From Deinococcus aerophilus (GTDB lineage: Bacteria; Deinococcota; Deinococci; Deinococcales; Deinococcaceae), in NCBI RefSeq assembly GCF_014647075.1, contig NZ_BMOM01000027.1, positions 1-34,798 of the forward strand: 34,798 bases of DNA. The letters are read 5' to 3'. Below the pieces are notes generated by a model, which was given only the letters and a program-made list of their open reading frames with translations, ran no database searches and was not told the origin of the DNA. The stretch's first letter is position 1. Each line of letters opens with the position of its first letter. Made by a program: the position numbers and the translations under genes. Shown here one piece after another: positions 26,365 to 34,643 of this stretch.

Positions 26365-27204
26365 ATCCCGACCAGTCACCGCAGGCCCAGACACCCGTCA
26401 AACGGCGGGTCATCCGGGAAGTGCGAAATCTGTTCGGGATCAGTGAGCGGCCAGCCTGTTGCACCCTTGGTTTTCACCGTTCAACACAGCGTCACCGCAG
26501 CACGAAAGACGACCGTGACCTGGCGGACAAGCTCAGGACGCTCGCGGGCGAGCGTCCTCGGTTCGGATACCGACGCCTCCACATCCTGCTGCGCCGACAG
26601 GGCGTGATCGTCAACCACAAGCGCGTCTATCGCGTGTACCGGGATGAAGGCTTGGCGGTCCGCAAAAAGATCCGCAGAAAGGGGGCCGCGCGGACCCAAC
26701 TGCCGAGTCACGTCGCCGACCAGGGCCAACGAGCGCTGGAGCTTGGACTTCGTCAGTGACCAGTTGGCGAACGGACAGCGTTTCCGGATCCTCAACGTTG
26801 TGGACGACGGTACCCGGGAGTGCGTGCTCAGCTGTGCGTCGACGTCAATCCCTGGCAGCACCGTGGTGCGTCTGCTCGCAGACGCGATCCAGGAACGCGG
26901 CAAGCCCAAGGTGCTGCTGACCGACAAGGGGCCGGAGTTCACGGGAAGCGCACTGGACCAGTGGGCGTACATGCAGGGCATCACTCATCAGTTCATTGAT
27001 CCTGGGAAGCCTGTCCAGAACGCCTATATCGAGAGTTTCAACGGCCGGATGCGGGATGGATTTTTGAACGTCCACTGGTTTCTGAGCATGCCGCAGGCGA
27101 GGCTGAGCCTCGCCATCTGGCGGCGGGACTACAACGTTGTGCGGCCGCACAGCCCGCTTGGGAACCTCACGCCACAGGAGTTCGCCCGCCAACTGGCGGG
27201 TTAA
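26361..27204 (+). pseudogene. IS3-like transposase OrfB, frameshifted
   Basis: From GTG 26361 the frame gives the HTH_21-like N-terminus (RPRFGYRRLHILLRRQGVIV) but fails near 26723-26725, where one extra G (CAGGGCC for CAGGCC) shifts the frame. The catalytic core continues in the +1 frame with all three acidic residues: WSLDFVSD, LLTDKGPEF and YIESFNGRMRDG, ending NLTPQEFARQLAG. Removing one base would restore an OrfB of about 280 residues. The copy is probably inactive unless a full transposase is supplied elsewhere. Confidence 0.8.
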
Positions 27205-27237
27205 AGTACGCTGGACTCATTCGGGCTGGACCGATCA

Positions 27238-27600
27238 ATGGGTGAACGTCACGCCGGCGGCCGCACTGAGGTGCAAAACAAGCCCACCCAGCGTCACGCC
27301 ACCTGCGTTTTGAGGGTGTACGCGTCCTTCTTGGCACTGAAGAATTTCCTCTGATCCTTGAGCCACCCGACAGCCTTCTTCTCGGGACCGCTGCTCCTCT
27401 TCTTCTTGGGTTGTCCTGGGGTGCTGCTCGGTGTCGTCAATGATGATGTCCGCGATCTCAGGGAAGGCTTCAAGGACATCATGGAGTGTGCGCAGGCGGC
27501 GACGCGGGACCGCGTCGTCAGGGGTGACCTCGCGGCTGTCCAGTGTCCGAGCTCTCAAGGGAGTAGGCAACGCCTGCTCCAAGAGGGGCGGCGGACCCGG
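27238..27600 (-). pseudogene. N-terminal part of the split IS5-type transposase
   Basis: The minus strand gives [33 protein letters not shown], then in a shifted frame [12 protein letters not shown] and [15 protein letters not shown], and back in the first frame GGLVLHLSAAAG. Together these are the middle of a DDE_Tnp_4-like transposase (first catalytic Asp in the DDTEQ region). The true N-terminus is missing next to the XRE gene. The protein resumes at 26050 on the other side of the IS3-like element. Confidence 0.7.
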
Positions 27601-27629
27601 ACCGCCCGGTGCCCGCCTACCCTCCCCGA

Positions 27630-27881
27630 TTAGTCAGACCGCCCGATCAGGTCGATCAGTTCGGTCTCCAGGGCCTGAGCGATGCGCTCCAGATTGTCGA
27701 TGCCTACATTGCGTTCTCCGCGTTCGACGGAGCCGATGTAATTGCGGTGCAGGCCAGCGCGCTCGGCAAGGTCCTCCTGGGACAGCCCCTTGGTCTGCCG
27801 GAGGGTGCGCATGGCACGGGCAAAGCGTTCCCTGGCGGTAGACGACGACACGTGGACCACTATGCAAAGCACGCCTGGCAC
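27630..27881 (-). CDS. XRE-family transcriptional regulator
   Basis: An 83-residue Cro/CI-type protein, nearly all helix-turn-helix: RTLRQTKGLSQEDLAERAGL, then HRNYIGSVERGERNVGIDNL and ERIAQALETELIDLI. This is a stand-alone DNA-binding domain of typical size. The first ten residues are unusual and a GTG at 27851 is an alternative start; no good ribosome site separates them. It is divergent from the three-gene Dpd-like operon starting at 28014, with a palindrome in between, so it is the likely repressor of that operon and of itself. Confidence 0.82.
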   Translation of the reverse strand: MPGVLCIVVHVSSSTARERFARAMRTLRQTKGLSQEDLAERAGLHRNYIGSVERGERNVGIDNLERIAQALETELIDLIGRSD

Positions 27882-28013
27882 GCCGTCTACACACTATCAT
27901 GTTGAACACTATTTGTGTTATAAGACATTCATGCGTTTCCATCAGCAATAGTCGAAGAAGGAGGGAGATTCCGGTGCGCCGCGATGGCATACGCTGATCT
28001 TCAGGAGGTCGCG
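27882..28013. promoter_or_regulatory. Divergent control region with palindromic operator
   Basis: The region lies between the XRE gene and the DpdA-like gene. AACACTATTTGTGTT (27905-27919) is an inverted repeat with 5-bp arms, and ACACTAT is directly repeated at 27891 and 27906. TATAAG at 27919-27924 could be a -10 for the plus strand, but no matching -35 is clear. AGGAGG at 28003-28008 is an ideal ribosome site for GTG 28014. XRE binding to the palindrome is inference. Confidence 0.5.
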
Positions 28014-28997
28014 GTGAATTACTTCAGTACCTTCACACCCTGGGACTTTCCAGTGGCCCAACTCGACCCCCACGCCCGCATATTGCTCTCCCCCACCACC
28101 TACTCCACCCGCCATCAGTACCGGTTCCTGCCCCCTGCGGAGGTAATGATTGACAGTGGTGCCTACCACCACGGCAAGCGAAACGCCAAGCGCAACCGCC
28201 TGCGCACCCTTTTCGATCAACTGGCCATCGCCGAACAGTTTCCACGCAGCCGGATCACCATCGGTCATTGTGACGTGCTGCCCCGCCCGGACACGGACCC
28301 CCGCAGCAGCGTCCACGTCACCCTGATCAACGCAGAATGGTTCATGCAGCAGCCCATCCAGGCCGGGTACGCCCGCATGACCGTTGCCCAGGCCCGCACA
28401 CCGGACGAGATGTACCTGGTCGTCACCCAACTCGCGCAATTTGCGCCGGACCTCATCGGGTTGGGCGGTCTGGCCGCCCTTCACCGGCGCAATCGCAAAC
28501 TGCTTCCTCTGATGATCGAAGCCGCCGTCGAAGGCGCCGGCGACGTCCCTCTGCACGCCCTCGGTGTCACAGCGCAGTACGTCCTCGACCGCCTGCGCAG
28601 CAACGGCGTGTTCAGTTGTGACTCTGCCACGGCCATCTGGTGTGCAATCTACGGCAGCGTCATCTACGCCCGCCCGTACCGCCGCTACCGCTTCATTAGT
28701 GACAAATCCACACGTCCGGAATCTCCGCAAATCACAGGGTATTACAGCAGCCTCGCCCGTCCACTCCCCTGCGTCTGTCCTGTATGCCGTGAGAACCCTG
28801 AGCAGTTGATGGGCAGTGACACCCGAGCAAAGTATGCCCGGTGCATCCATAACCACTACCACTCCAAACTCGAGATCGAAGGAGAAGGTGAATGGCAGGC
28901 AGCCTACTTATCGGCCGAATACCAGTCCGTTATGACGACCTTGCTCTCCTCCACCGCGTCATCGCTGAGCGCCGCGAGCTCACCTTCCCTCAGTTAA
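28014..28997 (+). CDS. Second DpdA-like DNA-guanine transglycosylase
   Basis: A 327-residue TGT-fold protein. GTG 28014 is chosen for its AGGAGG five bases upstream; ATG 27984 would add ten residues without a good site. Motifs in TGT order: MIDSGAYHHG (~44, position of the general-acid Asp), GHCDVLP (~84), LIGLGGL, HALGVTAQYVLDRL (~180), FSCDSATAIW (~200, nucleophile Asp), and CVCPVC (~252) with CIHNHYHSK (~276) as the Cys3-His zinc site. All key residues are present, so base exchange activity is likely, with preQ0 or a derivative into DNA by analogy with DpdA. It is distinct from dpdA at 32650-34641 and lacks its N-terminal domain. The last ~35 residues are Ser-rich and overlap the next gene by 106 bases. 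Confidence 0.8.
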   Translation: MNYFSTFTPWDFPVAQLDPHARILLSPTTYSTRHQYRFLPPAEVMIDSGAYHHGKRNAKRNRLRTLFDQLAIAEQFPRSRITIGHCDVLPRPDTDPRSSVHVTLINAEWFMQQPIQAGYARMTVAQARTPDEMYLVVTQLAQFAPDLIGLGGLAALHRRNRKLLPLMIEAAVEGAGDVPLHALGVTAQYVLDRLRSNGVFSCDSATAIWCAIYGSVIYARPYRRYRFISDKSTRPESPQITGYYSSLARPLPCVCPVCRENPEQLMGSDTRAKYARCIHNHYHSKLEIEGEGEWQAAYLSAEYQSVMTTLLSSTASSLSAASSPSLS

Positions 28998-29677
28998 CCG
29001 CCGTGCTCACGCCGCGCTGGAGTTATTACCTCTCCAACGCCGCCACGCTTCTCAAAGAAACCCTCAGTTTTGGCGTGACCCTCGGCCTGTTCGAATGCGG
29101 TTCGGAACGCGCCTGGGACGACCGAACCTTCCGCACCGCATTCCCCGCAGCCGGCTTGAGGGCAACCGTGCTTCAGTTGCTCACGAAGCAGGGCGATTTG
29201 GCTCAACTGGCTTTCCGCGGGGTGCACGATACCCTTGTGGATCAGGGCAAAGTGTATACGGACGTGCCGGAGGTGGTGGAGGTCATGGAATCCAGTGCGT
29301 TTGGTCAGGCCTTCCGCTGGAACGACACCAAAGTTAACTTCTGGTCGCAGTTTGCACATGATCTGGGCCTGGTGATCCGGATGCCGCCTCAACGCCTCGC
29401 CCTCAGCCCCACCACCGCTTTACTGCGAGAATTGCTTCCTGAGGAATGTGGCCCGGTGCGGCCCATGCTGGAGTACTGGCACCGCGAATACTGCGCCGTG
29501 TTCACCCGACTCGGGGATGTTCATGAGGGATTTGCTCGGGCCCTGTTGCGGCTCGAGGCTCAAGGACACCTCACGCTGTCCTACGCCAGTGACACCGTCG
29601 GCAGCGTCGTGCTATGTGGTCGCCGCGTCAGTCACTGGAGCGCGCCGCAAGGAGATCCTGATGTGGACCCCGTTTGA
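28892..29677 (+). CDS. DpdG-like protein
   Basis: A 261-residue protein starting at ATG 28892 with GGAGAAGG just upstream, inside the 3' end of the transglycosylase gene. Its size matches DpdG (257), and it shares the central segment NDTKVNFWSQFAHDLGLV and SPTTALLRELLPEE with NDTQFVNFRRWVVYLGLG and DPTAALLEEWPAL of DpdG at 16655-17428, plus a similar end (LTLSY..., RVSHW). Overall similarity is weak, so it is a diverged homologue and not a recent duplicate. No catalytic motif. Its stop overlaps the ATPase start by 17 bases, so the three genes are coupled. Confidence 0.65.
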   Translation: MAGSLLIGRIPVRYDDLALLHRVIAERRELTFPQLTAVLTPRWSYYLSNAATLLKETLSFGVTLGLFECGSERAWDDRTFRTAFPAAGLRATVLQLLTKQGDLAQLAFRGVHDTLVDQGKVYTDVPEVVEVMESSAFGQAFRWNDTKVNFWSQFAHDLGLVIRMPPQRLALSPTTALLRELLPEECGPVRPMLEYWHREYCAVFTRLGDVHEGFARALLRLEAQGHLTLSYASDTVGSVVLCGRRVSHWSAPQGDPDVDPV

Positions 29678-32591
29678 CCCGGCGGCCGTGGCGCGGGTGT
29701 TCACCACCGAATCCCGCCAGAAAGACGAACGGATCTTCACTCTGACCCACACCTGCATGAAACGCGTCCTGGTTTCTCACAATCGCGTGGGGCTGATCAA
29801 CGGGCAGTTCGTGGGGGAGCACGAGGTGCTGGAACTCATTCAACAGTCCGCGCCCATGGACAGCAACCGCGTCTGGTTCGTGGTCGGAGAAACAGGCAGC
29901 GGCAAATCGGAACTCTGCCAGTGGTTGGAATACCATCTGGGTGAACGCCACATTCCCCTGCACATCTCGCGCCGTCATGCGAATCTCACCGGCATCCTGG
30001 ACGTCCTGGCCAGGCACCTTCCCCCAGGAACGGCCGGACACATCACCAACCTGCCTCAGGCGGTGCTGGTCGATCACCTGCGCCTACACCTGCAACTCCG
30101 TGCCCACCGGGAGGGGCGGGGATTGGGTTACATCGAGCAACTCGACCCATTCCTGCCCACGCTGGCCACGCGTTTGTACCAGCCCACCGGCGCGGCCCTG
30201 GAGCTCCCCACGGACCTGCCCCCCAGTCCGCCGGATCTGCCGCTCGCGGCCTGGTTGTCCGGTGCGGCGCGCGAAGTGCTGGGAATTCAGTCCTTGGAGC
30301 CCACCCTGCGCGCCCTGGTGAACCACACCGCCCAGCAGGGCCGCCGGCCCGTGCTGCTGCTCGAGGACATCACCACCCTCGGCTTCCTGCGCGACGATCT
30401 GCTCGACTATATCTTTGACCTGTCCGCGCCCGGCTTCGACGCAGTGATCGGTTTGACCAGTGGGTTCGAGCACTCCCACCTGCACGCCGGCGGTGACCTT
30501 TCCGAAATGGCGTACGTACGCGACCGTCTCAGCGCCCGGTTTCAACTGTCGCATGCGAGTGGCGAAACCTTTTTCCTCAATCAGCCTCAGGATCTGCACG
30601 ATCTGGTCCGCCGGTATCTGGGGTGCCTGCCCCCCGCCACGGCCGGTCAAGCCGCCGCGTTCGCTGACCTGTATCCCTTCACGCCCCGCATGCTCGAGCG
30701 GCTGTACGTCCACCTGGTCGAAAGTGGGAACCCTCGTCAGACGCCCCGGAATCTACTGGACGCGGTGATCAAGCCGGCCCTGACCCTCGCCGAGCCGCCC
30801 CACCTCACCCTCTTCCGTCCTCATCCCTACCTCCGCGCCCCGAGCGTCACCTTCTACCACCAAGACCTGCCCACCGAGATTCAGGCACTGCTGTACTGGC
30901 ATGGCGAGCTTGAAGGTGACAGTATTCGCGTGCCAGACGAGGTGGCCAGCGCTTTCGGGCACGCTCCCCTGGCACCTGTCCTGGGCTTTCCGACCCCCAC
31001 GGGATCCAACCGGCTCTTTGCCTCCCAGACCAAGTCTGCCGAAAATCCCGCCGACACCTGGCGCGAGGCCCTCCGCGAACTGCAACGCTGGCACGCTCAG
31101 AGCGCCCCTTTTCCAAAGCGGCAGCACCTCAAGCGTGGCATCGAACGTGTGATGCGCGTGCTGCTTGATCCGCGCGCCGTGCAGCATCCCCACCTGAATG
31201 CCCTTAGCGCTGACCCCCTCGAGTACACCCGGGGCCACGAGCACCTCCCCATCTACCTGCCTGACAGTGGCGACCTGCTGCCGGAGCACTGGCCCAGTCT
31301 GCACTTTTCCTGCACCCTGCCCGCCCAGTTCTTTGAAGAGTGCCTCACCTTCTCGTTCTCAGGCAGTCACCACGTGGAGTGCTTCGCCGATCTAGGGTAT
31401 ACCCGGCAATTGCTCGAAGAGGCCGCCGCGGCCTTCCAGCAGGACCTGCGTCTGCACCTCGAACGCCTGCTCGGGCTGCCGTACGAGCGCCTGGTGTTCG
31501 GGCTGTGGTGGCTGTGCCAACACGTGAGCCAGGGCGACTCCATGGCGCCCAATGATCCCGCAGGGCGGCGCGCCCTCCTGCAGTACGACCTACCGTCTCG
31601 TGACGTGCAGGTCGCCTGGCGGGCCGAGCGGCCCCACCGCATCCTGCACCGCACCCACCGTGACCTGCGAGAACGGCGTGATCAGTACCGCGCCCTGTTC
31701 CTGAGTGTCTTCCATCACCGCGACGACTTCCTCGATCCGGCGCTGTTTGAGCGGGAATGCCGGCAGTTTGATCCCACCCTATTTCTGCGCACCCTGGCAG
31801 ACATCTCTCTGTCGTCCGTGATCCCAGCACCTTTCCGGCAACGCGGCAGCAAACGGACCCTCGCCCAGGCACTGCAACCCGCCGCGGAGTACGCGGCCGC
31901 CCTGCTGTCCTATACAGCAGCCGAGGAGGACCTGGCGCGGTGGAGTGTGCTTGAGCAGACCCTGCACCATGCCCTGCACCATACCGATGAACTGGATCTC
32001 ATCTGCCGGGAGCTGGAGCGCCTGACCCATCAGGTCGGGTGGACGGTACCGTCTCCGCCCAGCAGCCACACCTGGCGTGCTCCGGAATGGCGCACCCTCC
32101 TCACGCAGTCTGAAACTGCCCGCACTGCCCTCGACAACAACCCGCCCCTCACACAGGTCACCGTGTCGCGCACTTGGCGTGAACGACTTGAGGACCTTGA
32201 ACCGGTGACGTGGATGAAAACCGTCCAGGCCTTCCACGACACCCTGCAGAAAATGCACCGGGAGCGGCATCCCAGCCCCCGCCCACGTTCCCGCGTGCCC
32301 CGGAGAGAAGGGCTCATCGACCTGGCGGGCCTGCAGGCCCTGGCCGAACGTCTGGCCACGGGTGAACAGGCCGTTCAACGTCTCCCGGCCGCCGTCTCCG
32401 ACCAAGTCACCGCCGCGGTCCACCAGTGGCGCCAGCAGCACCCAGAGGCTATTCAGGGCGTGCTCCGTCGGCATGGGATCAAGGAACCGGACGACATCGC
32501 CGGGCGCTCCCGTGATGAAAGCCTTCCTCTGTTCGGCGACCTCCTGGCCTGCACGGCCGAGTTGGCGGCGCCGGCTGAATCCGTCACCTGA
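29661..32591 (+). CDS. DpdH-like P-loop ATPase
   Basis: A 976-residue ATPase. ATG 29661 is preceded by AAGGAG six bases upstream; a longer open frame inside the previous gene is ignored. Walker A is VVGETGSGKSELCQWLEYHL (~73-92), matching GSSGTGKSHLIRWLE of DpdH. Walker B is VLLLEDITTLGFL (~230, cf. ILLIEDFALLQG), with a following LTSGF sensor. YPFTPRMLERLYVHL resembles YPLNSRLIDIVGDH of DpdH. The DpdH cysteine cluster is missing. Long helical C-terminus. With the transglycosylase and DpdG-like genes it forms a compact three-gene unit, expected to use ATP for DNA discrimination or targeting (inference). Confidence 0.75.
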   Translation: MWTPFDPAAVARVFTTESRQKDERIFTLTHTCMKRVLVSHNRVGLINGQFVGEHEVLELIQQSAPMDSNRVWFVVGETGSGKSELCQWLEYHLGERHIPLHISRRHANLTGILDVLARHLPPGTAGHITNLPQAVLVDHLRLHLQLRAHREGRGLGYIEQLDPFLPTLATRLYQPTGAALELPTDLPPSPPDLPLAAWLSGAAREVLGIQSLEPTLRALVNHTAQQGRRPVLLLEDITTLGFLRDDLLDYIFDLSAPGFDAVIGLTSGFEHSHLHAGGDLSEMAYVRDRLSARFQLSHASGETFFLNQPQDLHDLVRRYLGCLPPATAGQAAAFADLYPFTPRMLERLYVHLVESGNPRQTPRNLLDAVIKPALTLAEPPHLTLFRPHPYLRAPSVTFYHQDLPTEIQALLYWHGELEGDSIRVPDEVASAFGHAPLAPVLGFPTPTGSNRLFASQTKSAENPADTWREALRELQRWHAQSAPFPKRQHLKRGIERVMRVLLDPRAVQHPHLNALSADPLEYTRGHEHLPIYLPDSGDLLPEHWPSLHFSCTLPAQFFEECLTFSFSGSHHVECFADLGYTRQLLEEAAAAFQQDLRLHLERLLGLPYERLVFGLWWLCQHVSQGDSMAPNDPAGRRALLQYDLPSRDVQVAWRAERPHRILHRTHRDLRERRDQYRALFLSVFHHRDDFLDPALFERECRQFDPTLFLRTLADISLSSVIPAPFRQRGSKRTLAQALQPAAEYAAALLSYTAAEEDLARWSVLEQTLHHALHHTDELDLICRELERLTHQVGWTVPSPPSSHTWRAPEWRTLLTQSETARTALDNNPPLTQVTVSRTWRERLEDLEPVTWMKTVQAFHDTLQKMHRERHPSPRPRSRVPRREGLIDLAGLQALAERLATGEQAVQRLPAAVSDQVTAAVHQWRQQHPEAIQGVLRRHGIKEPDDIAGRSRDESLPLFGDLLACTAELAAPAESVT

Positions 32592-32599
32592 GTGTATGC

Positions 32600-32632
32600 G
32601 GGCGGCGCACCGGTGAACGCGGTGCGCCGCCC
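32600..32632. terminator. Bidirectional hairpin terminator
   Basis: GGGCGGCGCACC (32600-32611) pairs perfectly with GGTGCGCCGCCC (32621-32632) around a 9-base loop, 12 bp in all. It sits in the 58-base space between two convergent stops (32591 plus, 32650 minus). No T-run on either side, but position and stability suit a shared terminator. Confidence 0.75.
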
Positions 32633-32649
32633 TGCCGGACCGCCCAGAC

Positions 32650-34641
32650 TCAGTTCAGCAGGCGCTCTACCTCATGCTCCTGCTGAGACCTCCGATCTCG
32701 AGCCGCCTCATACCGATCCCGCTTGACCAGCAGGCTCTCATCCCCGGCCAGGATGCGGGCCTGCACGTCCTGCAGAGCACGCAGGTACATGTTGATGTTG
32801 TGAACGGCGCGGCCCATGTTCGCTTCGTTTCCCCCGTTGTAGGGTCGGCCGGTCGGGTCATTGGGCTTTCCACCCTGGGCCCGCGTGTCCCACCCTTCGT
32901 CCCGCATGGCTGCGCAAGCCGGGCAGGTGCAGGGCGGTAATTCGTCACTGCCCGGCACATTTTCCACAATGCGGTACTTGCGCAGCAACTCCGGACTGTC
33001 AGGGACGTACCGCATGAAGGTCCCGCCCGTGAACGCGGACATGTACATGCTCGATCCATCGAAGGAATCGACGCCCAAATGCGTCAGGGTCGCCGCCCAC
33101 TTGATGCTCGACACGCCCAGCACATGAATGTACAGGCTCGGATCTTGCGCCCGGTACTGCAGCGCATCCTCCACGCATTGGTACACAAAATACGGATCCC
33201 GGCTGGACTTGGGAGCCAAGCTCCCCAGTGCAACGTGCCGGTACCCCAGATCCAGATACCGTTCCATCATTTCGTGGCGTTGCTCAAACGTGCCGTGGGT
33301 CACGGCCATCAAGCGGTGTCGGCCGGCCAGGGGCTGCATGTCCCTGGCGAAACGCAGCGACACTTCAATTTTTTCCCGCGCCCGCTGCGGACTGTCCAGC
33401 CCATCCAGAATCATCATGTCCGGCGACACGATGATGTCCATGCCTTCACGCGCTCCAGCCGTCTCGAACAGGTGCATGGTGCCGTCAGGCGTCAGGGGCC
33501 CGTTTTTCTTCTTCAAGATCGGGTACGGTTCGGACTTGTAACTCCACGCGCCGCAATCGTAGATGTTCCCCTCGGCGCTCTGGGGCAACGGATCGCTGTC
33601 AGGGTTGTGGTACGCCAGGGACGTCAGGTATCCCCGCGGGGCTCCCTCAATGAAATTCCAGATGCGCTCCATGCGGGGCGCGGGCAGAGGATGCCCACCG
33701 GCGTCTCTGGCGATCTTGAGCTTATCGCGGTTGTTGATCACCACCGTAAACCGTGAGCGCGGCGTAACGGGCAGCGTGTGCTGCGGCGGTGGGTAAAATT
33801 CTGCGCTGCTCAGGCCCTGTGGATTGAAGCCGAGGCCCGAGCGGTGAACGGACAGTGGCGCCGGTTTGCGTGTGGTGTTCGGTTCCGGCTCGGCCGACTG
33901 CTCCTCCACCGACAACAGAACCGGTGAGGTTCGTTGGGCCTGCCACGCCTCGAGGTACTCGATGGCCGCATGCGGATCTGCATGCCACTCACACAACACT
34001 TCAGGTCGGTCCACGACCGCGTGCGCCAACTGGTGAAACAAGAACCCCTTCAAGCCCACCATGCCGTACCCGAAGCGCCGCGCGTCCTTGTTGACCAGGG
34101 GCAGCACCGCCTGCTTCGCCGCGTGTTGGGGCAGCACCGCCGCGCTGCCACCACTCGCCAGGAAAATGAAACTCTGATCAGGGCGGCTTTCAAGGGGGAG
34201 AAGTGCCGACCTCAGATAATTCTCGCCCAGCAGGAATACGACAATGTCGTATTCCTGCACCCTGGCATTGAGATCCTCATGAATGCGCAGTTGCCGGCTC
34301 CAGTCCAGCACCTCCCGACGCTTGAGGTCGTTGAAGGTTGTCTCGTAGGGCACGATGAAGTCGTACTGGTGAATCAGGCCATACCCAGCAGAAATGATCT
34401 CCAACCGGCTGACGACATTTCTGCGGGTCCTCAGCAGGTCAAAAGCCTGAGATACCTGCTGATGCTGCATGCCGGTGTACATCAGTTTGGCCGCCATACG
34501 GTACGGCGCAAGTTCCTGTTCCCGCCGACTCAGATGCTCGCGGCCCTGACGGAAATCCGAGAGCACCAGTTGATTGGCGGGCTTCGCCCGTTTCGCTCCA
34601 GTACAGGAACTCACCACAAGAAGACTGGGATACTTCGCCAT
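32650..34641 (-). CDS. dpdA: DpdA with fused YaaA/DUF6884-like N-terminus
   Basis: A 663-residue protein. ATG 34641 is chosen because it lies two bases after the queC stop; earlier in-frame codons fall inside queC. Residues ~1-200 form a YaaA/DUF6884-like domain: LLVVSSCTGAKR (~7-18), IISAGYGLIHQYDFIVPYET (~82-100), YDIVVFLLGENYL. Residues ~295-640 are a TGT-type domain: YDCGAW, SPDMMILDG, HVALGSL, HVLGV, VDSFDGSSMY (nucleophile Asp, ~527), CTCPAC (~572) and MGRAVHNINMYL (zinc His). It would swap guanine for preQ0 in DNA. The N-terminal domain may carry a DpdC-like step, since I recall DpdC as a YaaA/DUF328-type protein, but this is unproven. Operon with queC. Confidence 0.85.
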   Translation of the reverse strand: MAKYPSLLVVSSCTGAKRAKPANQLVLSDFRQGREHLSRREQELAPYRMAAKLMYTGMQHQQVSQAFDLLRTRRNVVSRLEIISAGYGLIHQYDFIVPYETTFNDLKRREVLDWSRQLRIHEDLNARVQEYDIVVFLLGENYLRSALLPLESRPDQSFIFLASGGSAAVLPQHAAKQAVLPLVNKDARRFGYGMVGLKGFLFHQLAHAVVDRPEVLCEWHADPHAAIEYLEAWQAQRTSPVLLSVEEQSAEPEPNTTRKPAPLSVHRSGLGFNPQGLSSAEFYPPPQHTLPVTPRSRFTVVINNRDKLKIARDAGGHPLPAPRMERIWNFIEGAPRGYLTSLAYHNPDSDPLPQSAEGNIYDCGAWSYKSEPYPILKKKNGPLTPDGTMHLFETAGAREGMDIIVSPDMMILDGLDSPQRAREKIEVSLRFARDMQPLAGRHRLMAVTHGTFEQRHEMMERYLDLGYRHVALGSLAPKSSRDPYFVYQCVEDALQYRAQDPSLYIHVLGVSSIKWAATLTHLGVDSFDGSSMYMSAFTGGTFMRYVPDSPELLRKYRIVENVPGSDELPPCTCPACAAMRDEGWDTRAQGGKPNDPTGRPYNGGNEANMGRAVHNINMYLRALQDVQARILAGDESLLVKRDRYEAARDRRSQQEHEVERLLN

Positions 34642-34643
34642 AC

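Larger units (their letters stand above)
26051..27237 (+). mobile_element. IS3-family-like insertion sequence
   Basis: It carries overlapping orfA and orfB of IS3 type. The ends are related inverted repeats: CGGCCCACTCCGAATGAGAC at 26055-26074 and the complement of CGGTCCAGCCCGAATGAGTC at 27214-27233 (16 of 20). Exact outer ends are uncertain by some 25 bases on the left; ATGGGTG occurs on both sides (26021 and 27238). It is inserted into a decayed IS5-type transposase gene, whose two parts resume on each side. Confidence 0.75.

Noticed and set aside
28014..28997. tRNA-guanine transglycosylase of the queuosine pathway
   Set aside because: It is short, diverged and embedded with DpdG/DpdH-like genes beside a dpd island, so a DNA role is more likely, though tRNA activity cannot be excluded from sequence alone.
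29448..29660. Extended N-terminus of the DpdH-like ATPase
   Set aside because: This part lies inside the DpdG-like gene; ATG 29661 has an AAGGAG site and starts directly before the conserved region.
29661..32591. Assignment of the 976-aa ATPase as DpdD
   Set aside because: Its Walker motifs and local sequence match DpdH in order and wording, and I know of no feature that would support DpdD.
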